DNA of 35,691 nt, from the NCBI GenBank assembly GCA_015490875.1, contig WFWZ01000267.1:1-35691 (forward strand). Reading direction: 5' to 3'. The translations under genes were made by a program, and so were the position numbers. Shown one piece after another: positions 11,648 through 19,434 of this stretch (position 1 is the stretch's first letter; the number at the start of each line of letters is the position of its first letter). This DNA comes from Planctomycetaceae bacterium. GTDB lineage: Bacteria > Planctomycetota > Planctomycetia > Pirellulales > Pirellulaceae. Under the pieces are notes generated by a model. It worked only from the letters and a program-made list of their open reading frames with translations. It was not told the origin of the DNA and ran no database searches.

Positions 11648-12400
11648 TCAGGCCTCGCGCGAGTGACGTCGCCGAGCCAGTTCATCGCGCAGGCGTGCCG
11701 CCAACTCATATTCTTCGCGAGCGACGGCCTCGGCAAGCTGTTCCTCCAACGTCAGCCCGACATCGAAAGTTTCACGAAGGGACTCGCGCACTTCCACCAA
11801 CCGCGCTACCAGTTCGTCGTCCTCATATGAGTCTTCCGCTTCATACTCGGCGAAAAAGGTCTTCAGACGGTGAAGGCCTCGATTGACCTCGGCGATGGCG
11901 GTTTCCGGTCCGTTCGACTCGAGCGCCGCCAAAGCGGCTGCCTGAGTGCGGTGGAAGAGCACGAAGGGCCGATATTGCTCATGCGAGAGAATCCACTCCT
12001 CATCGTCGCTGTGCTGGCGGCAAAAGTCCATCAGCGCCAGCGTGTGGTCCGCGTCCTCGAGTGCCCGATCGTATTCATGCAACCGCAACCAGCAGACGCG
12101 ACGATGATAGAACTGTACGAATTCGCGGTCGATCTCGATGCAATCCCGATCGGTCAATTCGAAGTCGTCGGCCAGCACCGAACGGTCGAGCAAATGGTCG
12201 TAGTAGGTCCGGCAGCCATGGGGTTGCTGCCCGTCGGGTCGGCCGGTCGTCTCGAGCTGCAACACGCCCATGTCGATCCGCATCTGCAAAAGCTCGCGCC
12301 CGTCGGCTCCCTCCACGCGCCGCACCGTAATGGCATCCGGATCATGTTCCCACGTTTGGAGGATATGGTCGATGTGATCGGGGTATCTTTCCAAAGTCAT
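11648..12400 (-). CDS. UvrB/UvrC-motif (UVR) containing protein
   Basis: A 250-residue acidic cytoplasmic protein. The C-terminal 30 residues (LEEQLAEAVAREEYELAARLRDEL) form a UVR motif, a helical hairpin used for protein-protein contact in UvrB, UvrC and ClpC partners such as McsA. The rest is a helical domain that may contain TPR-like segments (RRVCWLRLHEYDRALEDADHTLALMDFC), common in planctomycete homologues without known function. It has no zinc cysteines like those of McsA and no nuclease residues, so a direct repair role is not supported. It diverges from the acyl-CoA dehydrogenase gene and has a good promoter. Confidence 0.75.
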   Translation of the reverse strand: MTLERYPDHIDHILQTWEHDPDAITVRRVEGADGRELLQMRIDMGVLQLETTGRPDGQQPHGCRTYYDHLLDRSVLADDFELTDRDCIEIDREFVQFYHRRVCWLRLHEYDRALEDADHTLALMDFCRQHSDDEEWILSHEQYRPFVLFHRTQAAALAALESNGPETAIAEVNRGLHRLKTFFAEYEAEDSYEDDELVARLVEVRESLRETFDVGLTLEEQLAEAVAREEYELAARLRDELARRRHSREA

Positions 12401-12462
12401 GATCGCATCCTATCGATGGATTGCCGAACAACCGGCCCGAGCATGTCTCCACGGGCCACCCT

Positions 12463-12491
12463 ATTATACCAACCGGGCACGCCTTTGGCAC
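12463..12491 (-). promoter_or_regulatory. Promoter of the UVR-motif gene
   Basis: On the minus strand GTGCCA (12491-12486) and a perfect TATAAT (12468-12463) are 17 bp apart. The start codon is at 12400, about 60 nt further on. Confidence 0.6.
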
Positions 12492-12574
12492 GTGCCGAGC
12501 CACGGGGGATGGACGGGAACGGCGCTGGGAGTCCCGATCGTGCCGGCCAGGCGAACGTCGACGGCGAGGGTATC

Positions 12575-12588
12575 GGTAGGGGCCTACC
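12575..12588. promoter_or_regulatory. Small inverted repeat upstream of the acyl-CoA dehydrogenase
   Basis: GGTAGG and CCTACC face each other across two bases, followed by a short C and T run. It sits 106 bp before the acyl-CoA dehydrogenase start and could be an operator. It is short enough to be chance. Confidence 0.25.
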
Positions 12589-12693
12589 CCCTTTCGCGAC
12601 GCCAGCGCAGCTCTATCATGTCCCCATCGGTGCTCGCCGAACGACTCACCCGAAAGGGTCGTGTCATCTTTTCGACAGGAGAGGCTTCCACAG

Positions 12694-14451
12694 ATGGACG
12701 AGCGGCGCGAACAGCAGATGGCCGAAGCGGAAGAGATTCTCGGCGAGAGTCTCGAAAAGCCGAGTTTCGTCAAAGGGTTTTCGTTCGGCGAGTTTCGAGG
12801 CGATTTGCTGCCGCCTTATCCAGACTTCAGCCGATACGACGAGCTGGAATCGCGTGTGGAACGTCTCAGGGAGTTCGCGGAGCACGCCATCGATCCGGTC
12901 CAAATCGACCGCGAGGCGAACATTCCCGACTCGGTGATCCGGGGACTGGGAGAAATGGGAGTACTCGGAGCGTGTCTGCCGCGATGGGCGGGAGGCCATG
13001 AACTGACGCAGGTCGAGTACTGCCGGCTGCTGGAAGTGCTCGGTGGACGGTGCGCCTCGACGGCCCTCTTCGTCAACGCTCACCACTCGATTGGTCCTCG
13101 AGCCATCGTCTTGTTCGGGACGCGCCGGCAGCAAGAGCAGTATCTGCCCAAGCTGGCCAGTGGCGAGTGGATCAGCGCTTTTGCGCTGACCGAACCGGAA
13201 GCGGGAAGCGATGCCGCCAATGTGCAGACGCGCGCCGAACCGACTCCTGATGGCAAGTTCTACGTGGTCCGGGGTGAAAAACGCTGGATCACGAACGGAT
13301 CGATTGCCAACGTTCTGACACTCATGGCGCGCACCCCCCTTCCCGATGGAGAGGGATCTGCGATCACAGCTTTTATTGTGACGCCCGATATGCCGGGGTT
13401 CGAAGTCACGGAAGCTCGGATGGACAAATGCGGTGTGCGTGGCACGGTGACGAGTCGTCTGGCTTTTCGCGATATGCGAGTTCCGGCTGAAAACATCCTG
13501 GGACGTCTCGGCAAGGGACTCCGGGTCGCACTGACCGTTCTCGATTTCGGCCGCACGACGTTTGGCGCGACGTGCACGGGCGTCGCCAAGGAGTGCCTCC
13601 GCCTGGCCATCCGGCATGCGAAGGAGCGTGTCCAGTTTCAACAGCCGATTGGTCAGTTCGAGCTGGTGAAGGAAAAGATCGCCAACATGCAGGCGATGTC
13701 GTACGCCATGGAAGCGTGCACATTTCAGACAGCGGCGCTGATCGATGCAGGCACCACCGACTTCATGGTGGAAACCGCCATGCTCAAGGTCTTCGCCACC
13801 GAGTCCCTTTGGCAGATTATCTACGACACGTTTCAGATCCACGGTGGCCTCGCCTATTTTACCGATCAGCCGTTTGAACGGATGATGCGCGACGCTCGCA
13901 TCAACTCCATCGGCGAAGGCGCCAATGACGTGCTGCGCGTCTTCGTGGCTCTCGTCGGGATGCGCGACGTCGGCCTCGATCTCGAAGCCACACTCCACGC
14001 CCTCTACCGGCCGGTCACCGGTATCGGTGTCCTCGGTCGCTTCGCGGCGCGCAAGCTCAGCTCGCTGGTCCTCCCTCCCGCCGTCGATTTCCGCTCGCCC
14101 CAACTCGAAAAGGAAGCTCAGGAACTGGCGACGCTCTTGGCCAGCTTCGGCAGCCATGTCGAACGACTTTTGCGCATCTACCAGACCGAGATCGTCGATC
14201 GGCAGTACCAACTGGGGCGCATTGCCGATGCGGCCATTGAACTCTATGTCTCCACCTGCGTCTTGCGGCGCCTCGACCGGCTCTTCGCTGACCCGCACGC
14301 GGACGAACGAGAAAAGCAGCGGCAGTGGACGATCGGATGTTACTACCTCCGAGCGGCTCGGCGACGCATCCGCCGCGCCCTCCAGTTGACTCGCGACAAT
14401 CTGGATAAGGCGACGACCGAATTGGCTGATTTGGCAATGAAGACCTCCTGA
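12694..14451 (+). CDS. Acyl-CoA dehydrogenase, VLCAD/ACAD9-like with C-terminal extension
   Basis: A 585-residue FAD flavoenzyme catalysing the first oxidation of beta-oxidation (acyl-CoA to trans-2-enoyl-CoA). Family blocks are in order: PRWAGGHELTQVEYCR, AFALTEPEAGSDAANVQT, GEKRWITNGSIANV, FGATCTGVAKECLR, IHGGLAYFTDQPFERMMRD, and INSIGEGANDVLRVFVAL. The catalytic base is Glu408 in the last block, placed as in the very-long-chain enzymes. The extra C-terminal domain of about 170 residues (425-585), absent from the roughly 380-residue ACADs, is also a VLCAD/ACAD9 trait, suggesting long acyl chains. ATG 12694 is chosen for its AGGAGAGG at 12678-12685; the frame opens earlier, at 12661, without a better site. 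It stands alone as a degradative gene here. Confidence 0.92.
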   Translation: MDERREQQMAEAEEILGESLEKPSFVKGFSFGEFRGDLLPPYPDFSRYDELESRVERLREFAEHAIDPVQIDREANIPDSVIRGLGEMGVLGACLPRWAGGHELTQVEYCRLLEVLGGRCASTALFVNAHHSIGPRAIVLFGTRRQQEQYLPKLASGEWISAFALTEPEAGSDAANVQTRAEPTPDGKFYVVRGEKRWITNGSIANVLTLMARTPLPDGEGSAITAFIVTPDMPGFEVTEARMDKCGVRGTVTSRLAFRDMRVPAENILGRLGKGLRVALTVLDFGRTTFGATCTGVAKECLRLAIRHAKERVQFQQPIGQFELVKEKIANMQAMSYAMEACTFQTAALIDAGTTDFMVETAMLKVFATESLWQIIYDTFQIHGGLAYFTDQPFERMMRDARINSIGEGANDVLRVFVALVGMRDVGLDLEATLHALYRPVTGIGVLGRFAARKLSSLVLPPAVDFRSPQLEKEAQELATLLASFGSHVERLLRIYQTEIVDRQYQLGRIADAAIELYVSTCVLRRLDRLFADPHADEREKQRQWTIGCYYLRAARRRIRRALQLTRDNLDKATTELADLAMKTS

Positions 14452-14598
14452 TCTGCTGTCGTCTCGATCCTGGCAAAGATGGGAGCGTCGTTTGAAAAAC
14501 TCTCCCTCGACTCCGGCCGCGTTGCGGCTCGCATGCAGAATCCTAAGCTGTTGAAGGAATAAGGCTTAGCGTCACGAACCGGCGATCGCAGCTTGATT

Positions 14599-14613
14599 TG
14601 GCACGATACGTGC
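14599..14613 (+). promoter_or_regulatory. Sigma54-type (-24/-12) promoter candidate of csrA
   Basis: TGGCACG-ATAC-GTGC matches the sigma54 consensus TGGCACG-N4-TTGC at the invariant GG (-24) and GC (-12), 12 bp apart. Transcription would start near 14625, leaving a leader of about 115 nt before csrA. The same bases form a perfect inverted repeat, GCACG-ATA-CGTGC, so an operator is an alternative reading. Confidence 0.5.
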
Positions 14614-14739
14614 GTATCTCCATTGGCGTCGAAACGGCGATCGCTGGCCGGTCGCCCCTTTTCAGGATGCGGTCGGCGCGTCGCCTTTTTGAGGCGGCCG
14701 CCGAACGAGACTCTTCTCTAGCGGCAAAGGAGTGAAACG

Positions 14740-15033
14740 ATGCTCGTACTGACTCGCAAACTCAACGAGTCGATCCAGATCGGCGAGGATATCCGGATCA
14801 CCGTCGTGCGCATCAAAGGCAATACGGTGAGGATCGGCATCGAAGCGCCTCAGCAAGTCCGCGTGGTGCGCGGCGAACTTCAGGCGATGGGGGATCGCCT
14901 GGGTGGGATTCTCGAGGGTCGCGTGCGCCGAGGCGAGGCGGTCGTGGTGGAACGAGAGGAAATGGAAAGCGCGGAGGAGTTCACCGAAGAGTGGTCGCTG
15001 GTTGGGGCGGCGCCGGTCGGTGCGGGACACTGA
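14740..15033 (+). CDS. csrA: Carbon storage regulator CsrA
   Basis: A 97-residue RNA-binding translational regulator. Residues 1-47 are an almost textbook CsrA (MLVLTRKLNESIQIG, then IRITVVRIKGNTVRIGIEAP, with the RNA-contacting VVRGEL near 42-47). The dimer binds GGA motifs in hairpin loops of target leaders. This protein is longer than the 61-residue enterobacterial form, with an acidic extension from about 60 to 97. AAAGGAGTG just before the ATG is a good ribosome-binding site and also contains GGA, so autoregulation is plausible. In many bacteria CsrA controls motility, storage and surface behaviour; here it is not next to flagellar genes. Its last 53 bp overlap the end of the opposite-strand lipase gene. 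Confidence 0.95.
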   Translation: MLVLTRKLNESIQIGEDIRITVVRIKGNTVRIGIEAPQQVRVVRGELQAMGDRLGGILEGRVRRGEAVVVEREEMESAEEFTEEWSLVGAAPVGAGH

Positions 15034-17068
15034 GGGCGGCTGGTCGGACAGGGTACGCCGCCGAGTCCACATCTTGAAGATGTTCCAGCAGGATGCGGCG
15101 GACTTCCAAAATGGCTCGCGGATGGCGATGGATGTTTTGGTGGTCCGCCGTGACGACGATTTCCGATTCCGCCTCTTTCCAGTGCGCACTCCAAAACGGA
15201 ACAACCCCGTCACTCGGTTCGTCCTCGAGCCACTTCCACCAACTTTTCTCCTCCACCAGCCCGACGACGTTGTGCTGGTGGACAGCCGTGGGCGGTTCGA
15301 TGGCGTTGAGTACCGGGAAAAAGGGATTGTCGGGCGAAAGCGAATCGATGCTGGTGACGGGCTGGACGAGGACGGACGACTTGAAGAGGTCCCGGTTCTT
15401 GCGGATGACCTGCGAGCGCCACAAGAGTGTCTTGGGAAGGCGAATCACGTTGCGCGCGACCCACTCGGTTACATCGTTGGCCAGTTCGCTGCCGCGGTGA
15501 GGTGTGCCCAACGTGATCACCCGTCGGATCGACGGATTGGCTCGAAAGAAGGCTACCTGCGCAATGTGCTGCTTGACCTCGGGAGCCGCCTCGAGTTCCT
15601 CAAACGACCCCTTGGCGACCGCCGCCCAAAAGCGATCGCCACTGTCGATCACTTGCATCCTCGAGAGCAACCCGCCCATACTGTGGCCGACGAGGACCAT
15701 CTGGTCGAGGTTTGGCTGAAGATGGTGAGGATCGATCTCCGCTCGCAGCGCCGCCAAGTCTTCCCGCAACGCGGCCGCGGATTCCCAAAACGGCTTGGCC
15801 GTGGGATACATGTAGAACCAGAACTGATATCGCGTACGGATCTCGGGAAAAGCACGCAGGTCGTTGAACATGTCGATCCATGTCAGGGGTGTCGACCACA
15901 GGCCGTGAACTAAGAGGACCGGGATCTTGTTGGGATCGTACGGTTCGAGCAGGTAGATGCCGCGGTAGCTTTCAACGTCATCGGGGAAGAGCAACCCGAG
16001 TGTCGCGAAACGTTGCGTCTCCTTGAGGGAGGGGCTATCGAGGGAGTATCCCAGGGGAACCGTAATGTCGCTCTGAAGTGGCACGCGGCGCCCCGCCACC
16101 ATCAAGTCGGTCGACACAAGCGGATCGTAGAGTTCCAGATCAGCCACGACGACGCCATCGGCGGTCTGGTCGTGAGTCTGATGGATCCGCAGGAACGCCG
16201 TGGCCGGGAATGCCAGACCTTTGGGATATCGCCGGTCGATGGGATCGCGAGCATCGTGGTGGTCGGCGTGCACGGCGATCAGCGGTACTCCGAGGCCATA
16301 CGTCGTGTAGTGGTTTCGCAAACCCCGAACGTCATAGTCCGACACGAACTCGAAACGCCCCAGGTGCTCCGGCTTCCACGCTCCCCGAGGAACAATGCGG
16401 AGCCGACATTGCCGGCCGGCGTTGTCGAGGCGTTGTTCGGTTCCCACCACGAAGCGCCCCTGCTTGCGCAGAATGCGCAACGACGACTCGAGGCTCTTGT
16501 TGTAAAGATCACACGCCTTGCGAAACTGGGGGTCATAGGGATTGCGAAGCGGGTCGTACCGAGGGTCGAACAGGTATTGGTAGGCGGCCAGCACCGAAGA
16601 GCCGTACCAGTTGATCGCTTCGGAGTCCTGTCCCAGCGCATCTTTGCGGTAACCCTGGATGTAGGCGAGCTCGGCAAACGCGATCGCCTTCTCCGCCTCC
16701 GGTTCCCGCTCGAGTTCCTCGCGCAGCCTGGCCAATGCCTCGGCCGCATCGGTCTCGTAAGTCTCCTCCAAATCGTAGCGCCGCAGGAGTTGGCGGGTAC
16801 GTTTCGAGGGCCGAGCCTTTTGCGAGGAGACGAATTCGATGGAGTGCTCGAGCGGATTCCACGGCTCCTTGCGCACCGCCAGGTAATCGGTCGACCGGCA
16901 GCCGGCGGCTCCGAGAATCACCCCAAGCAAGAAGAGAAAAAAAGCCGGGTGGCACGCCCAGAGGAGGAAGGGACGGAGGACCGCCACTTCGGACGCGCGC
17001 GGATCCCGGCTCACGACAAGGTGGACGCTCTCGATCTCCTCATTCGGTGCTCGCATCATGCGGCACAC
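14981..17068 (-). CDS. Large alpha/beta-hydrolase (lipase-like) lipoprotein
   Basis: A 695-residue predicted lipoprotein. A hydrophobic segment (about 41-56) ends at a lipobox-like AAGC with Cys57. Residues 60-370 are an N-terminal domain I do not recognise. Residues 375-695 form an alpha/beta hydrolase: PVLLVHGLWSTPLTW oxyanion-side motif, nucleophile Ser463 in VGHSMGGL, ITLGTPHRGSELA, a late Asp region (EPSDGVVPFWSA) and a His-rich HQNIHRHP near 643-650 for the triad. This resembles PGAP1/triacylglycerol-lipase-like esterases. A 30-residue polar stretch before the signal sequence suggests that the true start could be downstream of 17068. The 3' end runs 53 bp into csrA on the opposite strand. 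Confidence 0.82.
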   Translation of the reverse strand: MCRMMRAPNEEIESVHLVVSRDPRASEVAVLRPFLLWACHPAFFLFLLGVILGAAGCRSTDYLAVRKEPWNPLEHSIEFVSSQKARPSKRTRQLLRRYDLEETYETDAAEALARLREELEREPEAEKAIAFAELAYIQGYRKDALGQDSEAINWYGSSVLAAYQYLFDPRYDPLRNPYDPQFRKACDLYNKSLESSLRILRKQGRFVVGTEQRLDNAGRQCRLRIVPRGAWKPEHLGRFEFVSDYDVRGLRNHYTTYGLGVPLIAVHADHHDARDPIDRRYPKGLAFPATAFLRIHQTHDQTADGVVVADLELYDPLVSTDLMVAGRRVPLQSDITVPLGYSLDSPSLKETQRFATLGLLFPDDVESYRGIYLLEPYDPNKIPVLLVHGLWSTPLTWIDMFNDLRAFPEIRTRYQFWFYMYPTAKPFWESAAALREDLAALRAEIDPHHLQPNLDQMVLVGHSMGGLLSRMQVIDSGDRFWAAVAKGSFEELEAAPEVKQHIAQVAFFRANPSIRRVITLGTPHRGSELANDVTEWVARNVIRLPKTLLWRSQVIRKNRDLFKSSVLVQPVTSIDSLSPDNPFFPVLNAIEPPTAVHQHNVVGLVEEKSWWKWLEDEPSDGVVPFWSAHWKEAESEIVVTADHQNIHRHPRAILEVRRILLEHLQDVDSAAYPVRPAALSVPHRPAPPQPATTLR

Positions 17069-17253
17069 CTCGATCGTGGTTTCGGCAAGGTTGTCACGCC
17101 GTTTTCATCGGCGAGGCGGGAAGATACGAAAAGGCGTCCCCAAGTGTCAAGGAAGAAAGGAAGAAAGCGCGTGACGGAGGGAGGAATTGGCGGATGGTGG
17201 AATTGCGGAGTAGGCAGAGAGCTTCGGGATCTCCGCAAAAAGCCGACCGCTCG

Positions 17254-17282
17254 TTGACAAATCAAGCCGATCGACCTAGGTT
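17254..17282 (+). promoter_or_regulatory. Promoter of the DUF3365 heme protein
   Basis: A consensus TTGACA at 17254-17259 and TAGGTT at 17277-17282 are 17 bp apart; the start codon is about 78 nt further on. The 11-mer CCTAGGTTTGG around the -10 recurs at the same position in the promoter of the GGDEF gene (25248-25258). Confidence 0.6.
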
Positions 17283-17359
17283 TGGCTGACAGGTCGGGAG
17301 GAGCCTGGGGAGCGACCTGTCTTCGTATCATCGTCCTAAAATGAGAGGAAGTGGGTCGT

Positions 17360-17887
17360 ATGAACTGGAGAATCTATGGCGGATTGCCGGTTGTGACGGT
17401 GCTGATTGCTGCGGTCGTGGCGATTGGAACGGGAGCCGGCAAGGGGCAAGAGGACGCGGCACTCGAGCGGACTCGGCAACAGGTGCGCATGTTGGACGAC
17501 ATCTACAAGACGGCTGTCGTCCTCATCACCAAGCACTATGTCAATGATGAGGATGATCTGCCGGCGGGCACCGCCGCCATCGTCCTCTTCAGCGAAATCA
17601 AGAAGAAGGGATGGCACGAGGTCAAGTTGCTCGATGCCTCGGGCGATCCGATCGACGACGAAAACACGGCGCAGGATGCGTTCGAGAAAGAAGCATTGGC
17701 CAAGATGAAAGCCGGTTCGTCCTGGCATGAACGGCAAGTCGAGAAGGACGGCAAGCGCTACTTGCGCGTCGCCACGGCCATTCCCGTCGTCCTGGAAAAG
17801 TGCACGATGTGCCACGAGAACTACAAGGATGCCAAACCGGGCGAGGCGATCGGGTTCCTCAGTTATACCGTTCCCATGGTGGAATAG
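17360..17887 (+). CDS. Tll0287-like / DUF3365 monoheme periplasmic protein
   Basis: A 175-residue exported protein. The signal peptide covers about 1-28 (hydrophobic VVTVLIAAVVAIGTGAG). The mature part is a Tll0287/DUF3365-type sensor domain (LDDIYKTAVVLITKHYVNDEDDLPAG) ending with one c-type heme site, Cys148-x-x-Cys151-His152. Such domains act as haem-based redox or gas sensors, or as small electron carriers, in the periplasm. Here no histidine kinase or cyclase is attached, so a free cytochrome-like role is likely. AGAGGAAG precedes the ATG at 17360. The promoter resembles that of the cyclic-di-GMP gene at 25325. Confidence 0.82.
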   Translation: MNWRIYGGLPVVTVLIAAVVAIGTGAGKGQEDAALERTRQQVRMLDDIYKTAVVLITKHYVNDEDDLPAGTAAIVLFSEIKKKGWHEVKLLDASGDPIDDENTAQDAFEKEALAKMKAGSSWHERQVEKDGKRYLRVATAIPVVLEKCTMCHENYKDAKPGEAIGFLSYTVPMVE

Positions 17888-17902
17888 GACAAGCAATCGG
17901 GG

Positions 17903-17937
17903 CGCCGCTCATCCCAAAGGAGCTCGGATGAGCGGCG
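17903..17937. terminator. 12-bp perfect hairpin between convergent genes
   Basis: 17903-17914 pairs perfectly with 17926-17937 around an 11-nt loop. It lies 15 bp after the stop of the heme protein and covers the last codons of thpR on the other strand. There is no T tract on either side, so it may be a Rho-assisted or RNA-stabilising element rather than an intrinsic terminator. Confidence 0.45.
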
Positions 17938-18478
17938 TGTATTCCGGTCCTTGCCGCTTGAGCGAACTGGAGTAGACCGCGACGTCGTAAACATCGAACG
18001 CCCCGGCGTCGAAATCGGCGTTCTGCTTCAGCAGTTCCGTGAGCTGCTCGAGTGTTGGATCACCGCGGCGGATCCGCCCGAGTGTCAAGTGCGGCTGAAA
18101 CTGTCGCGGCTCGGGCCGGATCCCCAGTTCGGTCATCGCCTCTTCGATCTTCTGCTGCAAGGCGACGATTTCTTCGTATCCTTTGGTGATACCGAGCCAG
18201 ATGACGCGAGGTCGGTCGACGTTGGGGAAGGCCCCCACACCCTGACAATGCACGGCAAAGGGTGGAAAGCCCTCGACCAGCTCCTCCACGAGATGACAAA
18301 TCCCACTGATCTCGTCGCTCGGGACGTTGCCTAAGAACTTCAACGTCAAGTGCATATTCGGAGCACTGACCCATTTGACCGGAGCGCCACTGACGCGTAG
18401 CCGCTCGATGAGGTCCCCTGCCCTCTTCCGCACGCGCTCACCCGCGTCGATCGCAATGAAGGTCCGAATCGACGCCAT
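17909..18478 (-). CDS. thpR: RNA 2',3'-cyclic phosphodiesterase (2'-5' RNA ligase family)
   Basis: A 189-residue member of the 2H phosphoesterase superfamily. Both catalytic HxTx motifs are intact: His43-Leu-Thr45 in NMHLTLKFLGNV and His130-Leu-Thr132 in QPHLTLGRI, at the usual spacing. The enzyme opens 2',3'-cyclic phosphates at RNA ends and can ligate 2'-5' linked tRNA halves in vitro. It starts 5 bp after the stop of the PfkB kinase gene and is probably the last gene of the gltX-glnS-kinase transcript, giving the operon an RNA-metabolism flavour. Confidence 0.93.
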   Translation of the reverse strand: MASIRTFIAIDAGERVRKRAGDLIERLRVSGAPVKWVSAPNMHLTLKFLGNVPSDEISGICHLVEELVEGFPPFAVHCQGVGAFPNVDRPRVIWLGITKGYEEIVALQQKIEEAMTELGIRPEPRQFQPHLTLGRIRRGDPTLEQLTELLKQNADFDAGAFDVYDVAVYSSSLKRQGPEYTPLIRAPLG

Positions 18479-18483
18479 GGCCG

Positions 18484-19398
18484 CTACCCGTTCGTACCAA
18501 AAGACAGCATCCGTTGAAACTGCTCCATGCGCTGCTGCAGATCCTGCCGTTCGATTTCGCGAAGCCGATCGAGGCTGAAGTCTTCGACAGTGAAACTCGC
18601 CATGAGGATTCCATGAGCCATCGCGAGCTTCAAGGTCGCAGGGTCGAACGCCTGCTCCTCGGCAATCGCCCCCATCATCCCGCCGGCGAACGTATCGCCG
18701 GCTCCCGTTGGATCGACGACGCGCCGCGTCGGATAGGCTGGCAGCACATACGTCTCGTCCTCGGAAAAGAACATGGCTCCATGCTCGCCCTTCTTGATCA
18801 CGACGAAGCGAGGCCCGAGCTCCAAGACCTTATACCCCGCCTCCACGAGATTCTCTTCATTCGTCAAGAGTTTCGCTTCGGCGTCATTGAGCACGAGACC
18901 ATCGAGTCTTTTCAACAGAGTCAGTAGCGCATCATGCTCCTCGCGAATCCACAAGTCCATCGTGTCGGCGACCGCCAGCTTGGGAGCGGTCATCTGGTCG
19001 AGCACGTTCAGTTGCAGGACGGGAGAACCGTTGGCGAGAAAGACGTACGGGCATTCCCGATAGGACTCGGGAAGCTCGGGAGAAAAGTCGCCGAAGACGT
19101 TGAGGTGCACCTCGAGTGTCTCGCGGTCGTTCATGTTCGGCAAATACTTGCCTCGCCAGCGAAACGTCTTGCCGCCGGGCACGACGTGAAGACCGCTCGT
19201 GTCGATCCCTCGTCGCTGCAACATATCGGTGTACGCTTCCGGCCAGTCCTCGCCGACCACTCCGACGAGTCGCACGGATGTGTAGAAACTGGCTGCATAG
19301 GAAAAATAAACGGCGGCTCCGCCGAGGACGTCATCGCGCGCGGCGAACGGAGTTTCCACCGAATCGAAGGCGACGGAGCCGACAACCAACAACGGCAT
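18484..19398 (-). CDS. PfkB-family carbohydrate/nucleoside kinase
   Basis: A 304-residue ribokinase-fold sugar or nucleoside kinase. The N-terminal family pattern is VGSVAFDSVETP, then GGAAVYFSYAASFY. The C-terminal PfkB signature DPTGAGDTFAGG spans 229-240 with catalytic base Asp235 and the anion hole GAGD. Length and motifs are complete, so it is probably active, phosphorylating a sugar or nucleoside with ATP. The exact substrate is not clear from sequence. It sits between glnS (36 bp away) and thpR (5 bp away) in one transcription unit. Confidence 0.85.
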   Translation of the reverse strand: MPLLVVGSVAFDSVETPFAARDDVLGGAAVYFSYAASFYTSVRLVGVVGEDWPEAYTDMLQRRGIDTSGLHVVPGGKTFRWRGKYLPNMNDRETLEVHLNVFGDFSPELPESYRECPYVFLANGSPVLQLNVLDQMTAPKLAVADTMDLWIREEHDALLTLLKRLDGLVLNDAEAKLLTNEENLVEAGYKVLELGPRFVVIKKGEHGAMFFSEDETYVLPAYPTRRVVDPTGAGDTFAGGMMGAIAEEQAFDPATLKLAMAHGILMASFTVEDFSLDRLREIERQDLQQRMEQFQRMLSFGTNG

Positions 19399-19434
19399 CG
19401 CAAGAGGTCCTTTCCGACTTTCCAGGGGGTCGAG

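Noticed and set aside
12486..12500. Second sigma54-like site (TGGCACG-TGCC-GAGC) upstream of the acyl-CoA dehydrogenase
   Set aside because: The -12 half is poor, and the TGGCAC bases are better explained as the -35 of a minus-strand promoter with a perfect TATAAT.
14543..14569. CTAAGC/GCTTAG inverted repeat upstream of csrA
   Set aside because: Only six pairs with a 15-nt loop; expected by chance in a region this long.
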